The notes beneath the pieces were generated by a model that made no database searches, was not told where the DNA came from, and worked only from the letters and a program-made list of their open reading frames with translations. Below, piece after piece: positions 1-11,378 of a stretch of 64,000 nucleotides of DNA. Position 1 is the stretch's first letter, and each line of letters begins with the position of its first letter. The stretch spans positions 1 to 64,000 of the forward strand of contig NZ_JH379027.1 in the NCBI RefSeq assembly GCF_000235505.1, given 5' to 3'. This DNA is from Hungatella hathewayi WAL-18680 (GTDB taxonomy: Bacteria; Bacillota; Clostridia; Lachnospirales; Lachnospiraceae). A program made the translations under genes and the position numbers.

Positions 1-525
<525 letters not shown>

Positions 526-750
526 AATGGTTGTTTAATCCGGGGTCAAAACTAACGTTAGCTAATTTTTTTCCCGTTTTACTTGTTGTTTGGTTCGTAT
601 ACAATTACATTGTATTCGTTCTGAATTTTCTCATTCAAAGCCATGTCAAACGTGGCTTATTTATTAGAATTTTCAGGGTTTTACATACTGTTCAATCTTC
701 AATTATCAAGGTTCGGTTTGTTGCTTTCTTGCTTCAACAGCAACTCGATA

Positions 751-852
751 ATCATATCATGCCGTGCAAACTTTGTCAACAACTTTTTTCAACTTTTTTC
801 ACCACATTACGCGGTGGAGTTATATAATATCACATCAGCTTGTCTATGTCAA
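751..852 (-). promoter_or_regulatory. Tandem rRNA operon promoters P1 and P2
   Basis: Two consensus-like sigma-A promoters face the 16S gene on the minus strand. P1 has TTGACA (847-852), a 17-bp spacer and TATTAT (824-829). P2 has TTGACA (774-779), a 17-bp spacer and TATGAT (751-756). They are 73 bp apart, as is usual for rRNA operons. Bases 526-750 between P2 and the mature 16S end are the transcribed leader; I see no gene in 526-909, and the short ORFs there overlap these promoters. Confidence 0.85.
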
Positions 853-909
853 CCGGATGCGACACATTTTTTACCACTGCGGGCAAAAAAATAATCACTT
901 GGAATTGAG

Positions 910-997
910 CGGAGAAAGAGGGATTTGAACCCTCGCGCCGGTTGCCCGACCTACACCCTTAGCAGGGGCGCCTCTTCGGCCTCTTGAGTATTTCTCC
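910..997 (-). tRNA. tRNA-Ser(GCU)
   Basis: The reverse complement folds as a class II tRNA with 7-bp acceptor GGAGAAA/TTTCTCC, an anticodon stem CGCCC/GGGTG around the loop CTGCTAA (anticodon GCT), a long variable arm typical of serine, and a T-arm with GGTTCAAATCC. Position 910 supplies the G discriminator. CCA is not encoded. It lies upstream of the rRNA operon and has its own promoter. Confidence 0.95.
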
Positions 998-1058
998 GTA
1001 GTTCTTAAATTCCATATGATTGCTTCATAAAACATCTCTGTTTTCAGACGCATTGACA

Positions 1059-1087
1059 ATTATACTAGAGAAAAATTGAAATGTCAA
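1059..1087 (-). promoter_or_regulatory. Promoter of tRNA-Ser
   Basis: On the minus strand, TTGACA (1082-1087), a 17-bp spacer and TATAAT (1059-1064) form a perfect sigma-A promoter about 55 bp before the tRNA 5' end. It sits between plsC and the tRNA. Confidence 0.85.
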
Positions 1088-1105
1088 CAAATATTTTATC
1101 AGAAA

Positions 1106-1831
1106 TTAACCTAGATTGCTGTTAATTTTTTCCTGGATTCTGTTATGTACAATATCTGCTATCTCTTTCGTTTTTAACCCCATATATTGTTCCGGATAGA
1201 TGGGGTCCAAATAATGGACCTGCACCTGTTCTTTCTTAATAGAAGAGATATCAAAGGGTTTGAAACTGTTAATCAGCGCCACCGGCACGATGGGACAGCG
1301 GGCATTGACTGCACTTTTAAAGGTGCCGGCTTTGAAATCCAGGATGTTATTCTCGTCACGGCTTCTGGTTCCTTCCGGAAATATGACAAAATTTCCGCCC
1401 AGCTTTACACGCTCCGACATCTGGTTGATAACTTTTAGCGAAGCTTTGATATCGGAACGGTCCATGGAGATTCCATCCAGAGCGGCCAGAACCTGTTTTA
1501 CCAGCACCCAGTTTTCCGCTTCTTTCTTAATCACCACACTCATGGGCTTGGGACAGGTATCAATGATAGCTAGCATATCAAACAATCCCTGATGATTTGG
1601 AAACAGAATAAAGCCGTCTTCTTTTGGAAGATTCTCCGCTCCATATCCCCGGACATCCACCCTGCCCCCTACATTGATCTTCTTTACCATCTTTCTGATA
1701 TAGTCATATCGCTCCTGTAACGAATAGCGTTCTTTCTGTTTTCCCATTTTATCAATGTGAAAGAACCATATGGGCGCCTGGAACAAATGCCTGATTACCA
1801 TATATACAATTCGATTCATGATTTCCTCCAT
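1106..1831 (-). CDS. plsC: 1-acyl-sn-glycerol-3-phosphate acyltransferase (PlsC family)
   Basis: 241 aa, the usual length of bacterial lysophosphatidate acyltransferases, which acylate lysophosphatidic acid at sn-2 to make phosphatidic acid at the membrane. The catalytic block I NHxxxxD is seen as NHQGLFD (about residues 78-84), and block III as FPEGTRSRD (about residues 152-160). The N-terminus has a hydrophobic/amphipathic stretch (MVIRHLFQAPIWFF). The gene lies just downstream of the fumarase genes on the same strand with a 24-bp gap, so it is probably co-transcribed with them. Substrate chain length cannot be told from the sequence. Confidence 0.9.
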   Translation of the reverse strand: MEEIMNRIVYMVIRHLFQAPIWFFHIDKMGKQKERYSLQERYDYIRKMVKKINVGGRVDVRGYGAENLPKEDGFILFPNHQGLFDMLAIIDTCPKPMSVVIKKEAENWVLVKQVLAALDGISMDRSDIKASLKVINQMSERVKLGGNFVIFPEGTRSRDENNILDFKAGTFKSAVNARCPIVPVALINSFKPFDISSIKKEQVQVHYLDPIYPEQYMGLKTKEIADIVHNRIQEKINSNLG

Positions 1832-1855
1832 CCAATCCGTATTATCTAATCACCA

Positions 1856-2404
1856 TTATTTTTGATATTCTAATATGGCTGTCTCATACAGATTATTGCC
1901 CTCGGTATCAATCACCACAATGACAGGAAAATCTTTTACCTGCATTTTGCGGATTGCCTCGGTTCCCAAATCATCATAGGCAATCACTTCACTGGAGAGA
2001 ATTCTTTTTGACAGGATGGCTCCGGCTCCTCCTACCGCTGCGAAATACACACTTTTGTTTCTAATGATGGCTTCTATGACTTCCGGACTTCTCTTTCCCT
2101 TTCCCACCATTCCACGAAGTCCCAAATCCAGCAGCGCCGGCGTATACTTATCCATCCGGCTGGATGTGGTAGGCCCGGCGGAGCCGATAGGGCGTCCTTC
2201 TCTGGCCGGTGTGGGTCCGAGATAATAAATCACATTGTCTTTCAAATCAAAAGGCAGCTCTTCCCCCCTGTCCAGCGTCTCCTGCATTCTCTTGTGAGCC
2301 GCATCTCTTGCACTGTATATGGTACCTGTGAGATACACATAATCTCCGGCTCTTAAAGATTCTGCTTCTTCTCTGCTAAATGGTGTATTCATATATCTGT
2401 CCAT
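1856..2404 (-). CDS. Fumarate hydratase class I, beta subunit (C-terminal domain)
   Basis: About 182 aa. It matches the beta (C-terminal swivel) subunit of two-subunit, [4Fe-4S] class I fumarase/tartrate dehydratase, which interconverts fumarate and malate. Visible family features are the LRAGDYVYLTGTIYSARDAAHKRM block near the start, YYLGPTPAREGRPIGSAGPTTSSRMD in mid-protein, and the GGAGAILSKRI segment. The frame opens at 2425, but a Shine-Dalgarno AGAAGG lies 6-7 nt before the ATG at 2404, so I place the start there. It follows the alpha subunit gene by a short gap, forming a two-gene unit. An L(+)-tartrate dehydratase cannot be excluded, but the context favours fumarase. Confidence 0.9.
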   Translation of the reverse strand: MDRYMNTPFSREEAESLRAGDYVYLTGTIYSARDAAHKRMQETLDRGEELPFDLKDNVIYYLGPTPAREGRPIGSAGPTTSSRMDKYTPALLDLGLRGMVGKGKRSPEVIEAIIRNKSVYFAAVGGAGAILSKRILSSEVIAYDDLGTEAIRKMQVKDFPVIVVIDTEGNNLYETAILEYQK

Positions 2405-2445
2405 AACCATTCCTTCTTTCCGCATTTTATCTCTAAATTTTGTCT

Positions 2446-3288
2446 CTATAATACTCTGTGAATATGACGATTGACATGACAGCAGATGTTGACGGCTACC
2501 GGAAGACCGGCTATATGGGTCGGATATGTCTCAATATTGACAGCAAGCGCTGTGACAGTTCCTCCAAGTCCTCCCGGTCCGATACCAAGACGGTTAATCT
2601 TTTCCAGCATTTCCTCTTCCAGTTCCCGGACATAAGGCACGGACGGCTTTTCTTCCAGATTTCTGGTCAGCGCATGCTTGGCCATGACTGCACATTTTTC
2701 AAAGGTCCCACCAATTCCCACTCCCACTATCATAGGCGGGCACGCGTTTGGACCTGCATCTTTTACCGCAGTCAAAATGGCTTCCTTCACACCTTCCAAT
2801 CCATCCGCCGGTTTCAGCATGAATACGCGGCTCATATTTTCACTTCCAAATCCTTTGGGAGCCACAGTGATATCTACCTGGTCTCCCTCCACAATCTCAT
2901 AATGTATCACAGCCGGTGTGTTGTCATTGGTATTGACTCTGTCAATCGGGTCACGCACTACGGATTTTCGAAGATAACCTTCCCGGTATCCCTGGCGGAC
3001 TCCTTCATGAATGGCTTCGGATAAACTGCCACCTTCTATATGTACTTCCTGTCCCACTTTTATAAATACAACCGCCATTCCCGTATCCTGACAGATCGGT
3101 ATCATATCTTCCCCGGCAATCGCCAGATTTTCTTTTAATTGTCCCAGGACCTGTCTTCCCAGCGGCGACTGTTCTTCCTCCACCGCCCGCTCAAATACAC
3201 AGGCCATATCATCCGAGAGATAGTGATTGGCTTCGATACACATCTCTTTTATATTTGCCGTAATGTCTTCCGTACTGACTGCTCTCAC
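2446..3288 (-). CDS. Fumarate hydratase class I, alpha subunit
   Basis: 280 aa, the normal size of the N-terminal Fe-S subunit of two-part class I fumarases. The cluster cysteines expected in the family are seen in PICQDTGM (about residue 62), NACPPMIVGVGIGGT (about residues 182-196) and a downstream CCHVNRH motif near the C-terminus. The partner beta subunit follows directly. In anaerobic Clostridia this enzyme serves the reductive or fermentative branch of the TCA pathway; the oxygen-sensitive cluster fits an anaerobe. Confidence 0.92.
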   Translation of the reverse strand: MRAVSTEDITANIKEMCIEANHYLSDDMACVFERAVEEEQSPLGRQVLGQLKENLAIAGEDMIPICQDTGMAVVFIKVGQEVHIEGGSLSEAIHEGVRQGYREGYLRKSVVRDPIDRVNTNDNTPAVIHYEIVEGDQVDITVAPKGFGSENMSRVFMLKPADGLEGVKEAILTAVKDAGPNACPPMIVGVGIGGTFEKCAVMAKHALTRNLEEKPSVPYVRELEEEMLEKINRLGIGPGGLGGTVTALAVNIETYPTHIAGLPVAVNICCHVNRHIHRVL

Positions 3289-3362
3289 CCTGTTCTCCTC
3301 CTTAGGTAATGCTCTTCTTTTCTTATCATAATGGATTCATCATATGAAAGCAAGTAAAAACC

Positions 3363-3419
3363 TTGACAAATCCTTTCCAATGGTATATAACTGTATTATA
3401 ACAGTAATACAATAATACA
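3363..3419 (+). promoter_or_regulatory. Promoter and palindromic operator of the GntR-ABC operon
   Basis: TTGACA (3363-3368), a 17-bp spacer and TATAAC (3386-3391) lie before the GntR gene. A perfect palindrome TGTATTA-TAACAG-TAATACA (3392-3411) follows immediately and would cover the start of transcription, with an extra half-site TAATACA at 3413-3419. YtrA-type GntR repressors autoregulate through such sites, so this is the likely operator. Confidence 0.75.
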
Positions 3420-3432
3420 GGAGGTGTAACAT

Positions 3433-3804
3433 ATGGCATGGCAGTTTGAGCACGACCGGCCAATTTATACCCAATTACTGGAGCAGATCCGCATGTTGAT
3501 TATATCAGGTGTCTATCCGACTGGAAGCAGACTTCCATCCGTACGGGACCTGGCTGCCGAGGCGGCAGTGAATCCCAATACCATGCAGAAAGCACTCTCA
3601 GAATTGGAGCGAAGTGGCCTTATCTATTCACAACGAACATCTGGGCGATATATAACGGAGGATGCTGGGATGATACAAACATTAAAAGAAGATATTGCAA
3701 AAGAAAAGATTAAGGATTTATTGAAAGCCTTAGAGCAGCTTGGCTTTGAGCCTGAAGAGACAACTATATTACTACAAGAAACCATAAAGGAGATGAAATC
3801 ATGA
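3433..3804 (+). CDS. GntR-family regulator, YtrA subfamily
   Basis: 123 aa. An N-terminal winged helix (about residues 10-75; YTQLLEQIRMLIISG, SVRDLAAEAAVNPNTMQKAL, SGLIYSQRTSGRYIT) is followed by a short helical tail of ~45 residues instead of a ligand-binding domain. That is the YtrA subfamily layout. The ribosome-binding site AGGAGGTG precedes ATG 3433. The stop overlaps the start of the ABC ATPase gene (ATGA type overlap at 3801-3804). It probably represses its own three-gene operon through the palindrome at 3392-3411, responding to envelope or peptide stress as in relatives. Confidence 0.9.
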   Translation: MAWQFEHDRPIYTQLLEQIRMLIISGVYPTGSRLPSVRDLAAEAAVNPNTMQKALSELERSGLIYSQRTSGRYITEDAGMIQTLKEDIAKEKIKDLLKALEQLGFEPEETTILLQETIKEMKS

Positions 3805-4499
3805 CACCTGTTCTGGAATGTAACCATGTAAGCAAATGGTTCGGTTCTACCAAAGCACTATCTGATGTCAGTTTTCAAGTGGCGCCCGGAAGAATTATAG
3901 GGCTGTTAGGACCAAATGGAAGTGGAAAATCCACTTTAATCAAACTTGCCAATGGATTGCTGGTTCCGGATGAAGGAAATTTATCCGTTGCAGGACTGCC
4001 CATCGGCCCGGAATCAAAGGCAATTGTATCTTATCTGCCTGACAAAAATTATTTGAGCAACTGGATGAAGGTATCCCAGCTGATAGACTGTTTTAACGAT
4101 TTCTATTCTGATTTTGACAAAAATAAGGCCTATGAGATGCTGGAGAGACTGGATATCAAGCCGGACACCAAGTTTAAGACCATGTCAAAAGGTACCAAAG
4201 AGAAGGTGCAGCTGGTTCTGGTCATGAGCCGCAAGGCCAGCCTATATCTTCTGGATGAACCAATTGGCGGGGTGGACCCGGCCGCCAGAGATTATATTCT
4301 CAACACCATACTGACCAACTATAATGAAGAAGGCTCCATTGTCATCTCAACCCACTTAATCTACGATATCGAGCAGGTTCTGGATGACGTTATCTTCTTA
4401 AAGAATGGAAAAGTTGAGATGATATCTTCTGTGGATGAAATCCGCACCCAGTATCAGAAATCCGTAGATGAATTATTCAGGGAGGTATTCAGATGTTAA
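3801..4499 (+). CDS. ABC transporter ATP-binding protein (YtrB/BcrA-like)
   Basis: 232 aa, the size of a single nucleotide-binding domain. Walker A GPNGSGKST (about residues 37-45), a degenerate signature MSKGTKEKVQLV, and Walker B LYLLDEPIGGVD are all present, with a switch histidine in STHLI. It sits between the GntR regulator and the permease and overlaps both genes (4 bp and 7 bp), so all three are translated together. The closest architecture is the GntR-controlled ABC-2 exporters tied to cell-envelope antibiotics; the real substrate is unknown. Confidence 0.9.
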   Translation: MTPVLECNHVSKWFGSTKALSDVSFQVAPGRIIGLLGPNGSGKSTLIKLANGLLVPDEGNLSVAGLPIGPESKAIVSYLPDKNYLSNWMKVSQLIDCFNDFYSDFDKNKAYEMLERLDIKPDTKFKTMSKGTKEKVQLVLVMSRKASLYLLDEPIGGVDPAARDYILNTILTNYNEEGSIVISTHLIYDIEQVLDDVIFLKNGKVEMISSVDEIRTQYQKSVDELFREVFRC

Positions 4500-5326
4500 C
4501 AAAACTATTAAAGAAAGATTTTCAAGCGACAGCCAGAACCTTTCTCCCGATGATTTTAGGATTTGTGATTGTCAGTATTCTGGCTAAGATTTTATTTGAA
4601 GTTGGAATTATGTCGGCCCTTTACAATGACAGCTATGTCAGTGACACCAACGAATTTATGGTGGTTTCATCCGTAATATTTTTAGTACTCTATTTTATTT
4701 ATATCGTGGCATTTTTTATCATGACCTTTGTGTTTATTGTCAGTGATTTTTATAAAACCATGGTCGGCGAACAGGCTTATTTGACCCATACACTGCCTGT
4801 CAAAGCCAATACACTGATTGCCTCCAAATTGATAATTGCTATCTTCTGGCAGTTAGTTGTCTATCTCCTGGTATTTTTATCATTCCTGTTATTCCTGGTA
4901 GGACATATGCCGCAGATACCATGGCCGGAAATGTTGACAGATTTTAATATGACACTTGGCATGACAATGGGTGAATATGCCTCCTTTATGATTGCCTGTA
5001 TCATAATTGGTACCTTCAGCAGTCCATTGATGTTTTATGCATCGATTGCTATCGGTCATTTGTTTGGCAAACACAAAATCATGGGAGCTATCTTGTCCTA
5101 TCTCGGCATCTATACGGTAATGCAGATTATCTGTACCGTGGTGATGATTGCTTTTGGATACTCCTTCACCAGCACACTGATTCGGACAAATGCTGTGAAC
5201 ACCAATTTTTACAGCTCGTTCCTCAGTTCCTATATGTGGTTTGCCATTATATTCTCAATTGTTACCAGTGTAATTTTCTATTTCATCACCAATTTTGTGA
5301 TGAGCAAAAAGCTGAATCTGGAATAA
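4493..5326 (+). CDS. ABC-2 type permease
   Basis: 277 aa with six hydrophobic segments (roughly residues 17-40, 58-85, 105-135, 160-190, 198-225, 250-272), typical of an ABC-2 membrane subunit that pairs with the upstream ATPase. No enzymatic motif is present. The start overlaps the ATPase stop by 7 bp. A strong terminator follows. Exported substrate unknown. Confidence 0.8.
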   Translation: MLTKLLKKDFQATARTFLPMILGFVIVSILAKILFEVGIMSALYNDSYVSDTNEFMVVSSVIFLVLYFIYIVAFFIMTFVFIVSDFYKTMVGEQAYLTHTLPVKANTLIASKLIIAIFWQLVVYLLVFLSFLLFLVGHMPQIPWPEMLTDFNMTLGMTMGEYASFMIACIIIGTFSSPLMFYASIAIGHLFGKHKIMGAILSYLGIYTVMQIICTVVMIAFGYSFTSTLIRTNAVNTNFYSSFLSSYMWFAIIFSIVTSVIFYFITNFVMSKKLNLE

Positions 5327-5328
5327 AA

Positions 5329-5379
5329 GAAAGAGTCCCGGAGGAGAAATCAACAGTTTTTCTTCTCCGGGACTCTTTT
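5329..5379. terminator. Bidirectional intrinsic terminator
   Basis: A near-perfect stem of about 19 bp (AAAGAGTCCCGGAG... pairing with ...CTCCGGGACTCTTT) lies between the convergent ABC operon and the decarboxylase genes. The flanking A and T runs make it usable from both strands. Confidence 0.9.
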
Positions 5380-5396
5380 ATCCACAAATATGCTCA

Positions 5397-5513
5397 TTAT
5401 TTTAACAGTTTTCCCATCAACCATACACTGAGCATGATAATAATTAACGCGGCAAAAATTCCACTCATGCCTTTTCCCATGATCTCAAGAGAGATTAAAA
5501 AATTATTCCACAT
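5397..5513 (-). CDS. OadG-like small membrane subunit (38 aa)
   Basis: A 38-aa ORF starts at ATG 5513 behind a good Shine-Dalgarno (AAAGGAGA, 9 nt upstream) and lies 30 bp downstream of the decarboxylase beta subunit gene. The product has one hydrophobic helix (IFAALIIIMLSVWLM) preceded by LEIMGKGMSGIF, the pattern of the very short gamma/OadG-related subunits found beside beta subunits in Clostridia. Such subunits anchor or stabilise the Na+-translocating decarboxylase. It is too short to be called by default gene finders. Function is inferred from position and pattern only. Confidence 0.65.
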   Translation of the reverse strand: MWNNFLISLEIMGKGMSGIFAALIIIMLSVWLMGKLLK

Positions 5514-5543
5514 CATACATATCTCCTTTACCTGTCATATTTT

Positions 5544-6680
5544 CTACAAGAAACTGCTCACCAAACTGATAATCAATCCTCCTGCAACCACTGATGCTAT
5601 CTGCCCAGATACGTTAGCTCCAACCGCATGCATCAAAATAATGTTTCCCGGCTTCTCCTTCTGAGCCATTTTCTGAACTACTCTGGCAGACATAGGGAAG
5701 GCGGAAATGCCGGCGGCGCCTATCATCGGGTTCATTTTTACTTTCAAAAACAAATTTAAGAACTTGGCGAACAGGACACCACCGATGGTATCAAATACAA
5801 ACGCCAGCAGACCAATTGCCATAATCATCAGTGTATCCATCTCAACAAAGACATCAGCTCTCATGCTGAAAGATATGGTGATTCCAAGCAGCAGTGTAAT
5901 CAGATTGGCCAGCGTGTGCTGGGCAGTGTCAGAGAGATTTTCCAGGACGCCGCATTCCCTGAGCAGGTTGCCGAACATCAGAAAACCGACAAGGGCAACG
6001 GACATGGGCGCTATCATCCCCACAATCATAGTCACTACAATTGGAAATGCGATTCTCATAGATTTTGATACATTGCCCGGTTTATACTCCATTGATATCT
6101 GACGCTCTTTTTTTGTAGTGACCAGCCGGATGGCAAATGGCTGCACAATCGGCACCAGCGCCATGTAGGAGTAAGCGGCTACCGCTATGGCTCCCACATA
6201 TTTGGAGTGCAGTATCTGTGACACCAGAATAGAGGTAGGTCCATCGGCAGCGCCGATAATACCGATCGATGCGGCATCTGTCAAATCAAATCCCATCAAA
6301 GTCGCCGCACAGATAGCAAAAAAGATACCAAACTGAGCCGCGGCGCCAAATAGAAACATAACAGGCTGGGAAAGCAGCGGCCCAAAATCAATCATGGCCC
6401 CGATTCCGATAAATAACAAAATAGGCAGCGCTTCTGACGCCTCTATTCCAACATCAAACAGCCACTCAATGATTCCATTTACTTCTCCTACACCCGACAG
6501 TGTCTGATTGATAACACCTGTCAACGGTAAGTTCACCAATATCGCCCCGAACCCCATCGGCAGCAGTAAAGCCGGTTCATATTCTTTTTTCACAGCCAGC
6601 CATATTAACAAAATTCCAACTCCATACATCAATAACTGCTGCCAGGTCACTGACAAAATTCCATCCAACAAAAATTCCAT
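5544..6680 (-). CDS. Na+-translocating decarboxylase, beta subunit
   Basis: 378 aa, the full length of OadB/GcdB/MmdB-type beta subunits, which couple decarboxylation of a biotin-bound carboxyl group to Na+ export. About ten membrane segments are seen. The conserved IGAADGPTSILVSQ loop (about residues 138-152) and the C-terminal SAFPMSARVVQ and HAVGANVSGQIAS segments are the family's Na+/carboxybiotin region. No alpha (carboxyltransferase) or biotin-carrier gene is nearby, so the substrate (oxaloacetate, methylmalonyl-CoA or glutaconyl-CoA) cannot be assigned. The 38-aa gamma-like gene follows. Confidence 0.9.
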   Translation of the reverse strand: MEFLLDGILSVTWQQLLMYGVGILLIWLAVKKEYEPALLLPMGFGAILVNLPLTGVINQTLSGVGEVNGIIEWLFDVGIEASEALPILLFIGIGAMIDFGPLLSQPVMFLFGAAAQFGIFFAICAATLMGFDLTDAASIGIIGAADGPTSILVSQILHSKYVGAIAVAAYSYMALVPIVQPFAIRLVTTKKERQISMEYKPGNVSKSMRIAFPIVVTMIVGMIAPMSVALVGFLMFGNLLRECGVLENLSDTAQHTLANLITLLLGITISFSMRADVFVEMDTLMIMAIGLLAFVFDTIGGVLFAKFLNLFLKVKMNPMIGAAGISAFPMSARVVQKMAQKEKPGNIILMHAVGANVSGQIASVVAGGLIISLVSSFL

Positions 6681-6703
6681 CCCTTATCCTCCTTTTTAAT
6701 CTA

Positions 6704-6755
6704 TAAAAAAAGCAAGACTCCTATCACAGATGTTCTCTGCAATAAAAGTCTTGCC
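6704..6755 (-). terminator. Terminator between gyrA and the decarboxylase gene
   Basis: On the minus strand, GCAAGACT (from 6754) pairs with AGTCTTGC (to 6712), with a smaller hairpin in the loop, followed by a run of T residues. It ends the dnaA-gyrA operon before the decarboxylase gene. Confidence 0.75.
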
Positions 6756-6864
6756 ATTTCAATTCTCTGCGGATTATCTCTAATCGGGACTGTCGCATAA
6801 GAATCCACTTTTTGGTGGCTACTCCCTTTTACTTATAGTCTATATTATAAGGGATTTCTATCAA

Positions 6865-9414
6865 TTATTCTGTTAAATTGTCGTTAATATTGTCTGCACC
6901 TGACTCTTCGGATGATTCCGCTTCCTCAGATTCCTCTTCGATGACCGGCTCGGACTCGCTGTTGTTGCTGCTTCCCCTTACCTTAGCAACGCTGGCAACG
7001 GAGATATCGGAATCATGGTCAATATTCATCAGTTTTACACCGGACGTGTTACGCCCAATCACGGAAATATCGCTGACAGACATCCGGATGATGATTCCTT
7101 CCGTGGTAATCAGCATGATATCATGGTCGTCATGAACCAGTTTTGCTCCTACCAGATCACCGGTCTTATCGACAATCTTGTAACAGCGCACGCCCTTACC
7201 ACCACGGTACTGCGGGGTAAACTCTTCAATTGGTGTTCTCTTGCCCATACCGTTAGCTGAAACTACCAGCAGGCATTCGCCCTGGGAATCCATCTGCATG
7301 CCGATAACCTGGTCGCCCTCATCGAACTTCATACCGATAACACCCATGGAGACACGGCCTGTCACCCGGACATCCGTCTCATGGAAACGGATACACTGGC
7401 CTTTCTTTGTCACCAGGAAGATATCTTTTGTATTGTCGGTGGCTTTTACCTCGATTAACTCGTCGTCCTCTCTCAGCACAATGGCCTGAAGACCATTCTT
7501 GCGGACATTCTCATATTCCTTCATCGGGGTTTTCTTCACCATACCGTTCTTGGTCGCCATGAACAGATATTTATCCTCATGGTATTCCTTCATCGGAATG
7601 ATGGCGGTTATCTTCTCACCAGGCAGCAACTGAAGCAGGTTGACGATAGCCGTTCCTCTTGCCGTTCTTCCGGCTTCCGGAATCATATAGGTCTTTAACC
7701 GGTATACACGTCCCGTATTCGTAAAGAACATGATATAGTGATGCGTGGTGGTCATAATCAAATCTTCGATGAAATCTTCCTCGATGGTCTGCATTCCCTT
7801 GATACCCTTGCCGCCGCGGTTCTGACTCTTAAAGTTATCCACAGACATTCTCTTGATATATCCAAGATTTGTCATAGCAACAATGGTGTCCTCGTCAGGA
7901 ATCAAATCCTCCATGGACATGTCAAACTCGTCAAATCCGATGGCTGTTCTTCTGTCGTCACCGTATTTGTCGGATATCATGATGATTTCTTCTTTGATGA
8001 CGCCTAACAGGCGGTGTTCATCTGCAAGAATTGCTTTCAAATCGGCAATTTTAATCTCCAGCTCTCTGTATTCGTTCTCCAGCTTCTCACGTTCCAGACC
8101 TGTCAACGCACGCAGACGCATATCTACAATGGCCTGGGCCTGGGCATCGGTGAGACCGAAGCGGTTAATCAATTCTTCCTTGGCCGCCTGTACATTCTTG
8201 GAACCACGGATAATCTTGATAACCTCATCAATATTGTCAAGGGCAATCAGCAAGCCTTTTAAGATATGAGCCCGCTCCTCCGCCTTATTTAAATCGTATT
8301 TGGTTCTTCTGGTGACAACTTCTTTCTGGTGCTCCAGATAATATTTGAGCATCTGGCAGATATTCAGCACCCGCGGCTCGTTGTTAACCAAAGCCAGCAT
8401 GATGACACCAAAGGTATCCTGAAGCTGGGTATGTTTTAATAACTGATTTAAAATGACGTTGGCATTGACATCACGGCGGAGTTCAATGCAGATTCTCATA
8501 CCGGTTCTGTCGGACTCGTCTCTCAAATCTGTGATACCGTCAATTCGTTTTTCCTTTACAAGCTCCGCGATCTTCTCGATCAGACGGGCTTTGTTCACCA
8601 TGTAAGGAAGCTCCGTTACGATAATGCGGTTCTTGCCATTGGGCATCGCCTCAATATTGGTTACCGCACGCACACGGATTTTGCCGCGGCCTGTCCGGTA
8701 TGCTTCCTCGATTCCCATCTTGCCAAGAATGGTGGCTCCTGTTGGGAAATCAGGTCCTTTGACAATCTCCAGGATTTCCTCGATGCTGGTCTCCCGGTTC
8801 TCTTCCACGTAATTGTCAATAATTTTGACAACGGCTTCTATCACTTCCCGCAGGTTATGTGGCGGAATGTTGGTTGCCATACCTACGGCGATACCGGAGG
8901 TTCCGTTGACAAGCAGGTTCGGGTATCTGGACGGGAGAACGGTTGGCTCCTTCTCCGTCTCATCAAAGTTGGGAACAAAATCTACGGTATCTTTTCCGAT
9001 ATCGGCCAACATTTCCATGGAAATCTTGCTCAAACGGGCCTCGGTATATCGCATGGCTGCCGCGCCGTCGCCGTCCACGGAACCGAAGTTGCCGTGACCA
9101 TCCACAAGCGGATATCTGGTGGACCATTCCTGGGCCATGTTAACCAGAGCGCCATAGATAGAACTGTCGCCATGTGGATGGTATTTACCCATGGTATCAC
9201 CGACGATACGGGCACACTTACGATGTGGCTTATCCGGACCGTTGTTCAACTCAATCATAGAAAACAGTACACGACGTTGCACCGGCTTCAAACCGTCTCT
9301 GACATCCGGCAGGGCGCGGGATGCAATTACACTCATGGCATAGTCAATGTAGGATTTCTCCATTGTTTTCTTCAAGTCTATGTCATGAACTTTATCAAAA
9401 ATATTTGGTTCCAT
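6865..9414 (-). CDS. gyrA: DNA gyrase subunit A
   Basis: About 849 aa, the normal length. The breakage-reunion domain has the active-site tyrosine in the [12 protein letters not shown] context (about residue 120). The quinolone-determining region is near the N-terminus ([19 protein letters not shown]). The C-terminal beta-pinwheel has the GyrA box QNRGGKG (about residues 530-540) and ends in an acidic tail. The frame is open to an ATG at 9426, but GGAGG inside that segment is placed 7 nt before ATG 9414, so the later start is preferred. It is last in the dnaA-dnaN-S4-recF-gyrB-gyrA operon. GyrA with GyrB introduces negative supercoils. Confidence 0.98.
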   Translation of the reverse strand: MEPNIFDKVHDIDLKKTMEKSYIDYAMSVIASRALPDVRDGLKPVQRRVLFSMIELNNGPDKPHRKCARIVGDTMGKYHPHGDSSIYGALVNMAQEWSTRYPLVDGHGNFGSVDGDGAAAMRYTEARLSKISMEMLADIGKDTVDFVPNFDETEKEPTVLPSRYPNLLVNGTSGIAVGMATNIPPHNLREVIEAVVKIIDNYVEENRETSIEEILEIVKGPDFPTGATILGKMGIEEAYRTGRGKIRVRAVTNIEAMPNGKNRIIVTELPYMVNKARLIEKIAELVKEKRIDGITDLRDESDRTGMRICIELRRDVNANVILNQLLKHTQLQDTFGVIMLALVNNEPRVLNICQMLKYYLEHQKEVVTRRTKYDLNKAEERAHILKGLLIALDNIDEVIKIIRGSKNVQAAKEELINRFGLTDAQAQAIVDMRLRALTGLEREKLENEYRELEIKIADLKAILADEHRLLGVIKEEIIMISDKYGDDRRTAIGFDEFDMSMEDLIPDEDTIVAMTNLGYIKRMSVDNFKSQNRGGKGIKGMQTIEEDFIEDLIMTTTHHYIMFFTNTGRVYRLKTYMIPEAGRTARGTAIVNLLQLLPGEKITAIIPMKEYHEDKYLFMATKNGMVKKTPMKEYENVRKNGLQAIVLREDDELIEVKATDNTKDIFLVTKKGQCIRFHETDVRVTGRVSMGVIGMKFDEGDQVIGMQMDSQGECLLVVSANGMGKRTPIEEFTPQYRGGKGVRCYKIVDKTGDLVGAKLVHDDHDIMLITTEGIIIRMSVSDISVIGRNTSGVKLMNIDHDSDISVASVAKVRGSSNNSESEPVIEEESEEAESSEESGADNINDNLTE

Positions 9415-9437
9415 AGTTTCCTCCATTCAGTCACGCA

Positions 9438-11372
<1,935 letters not shown>

Positions 11373-11378
11373 CTAAAT

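Noticed and set aside
531-894. Two ORFs (98 and 83 aa) in the rRNA upstream region
   Set aside because: They overlap the tandem rRNA promoters and leader, have no ribosome-binding site and no family pattern.
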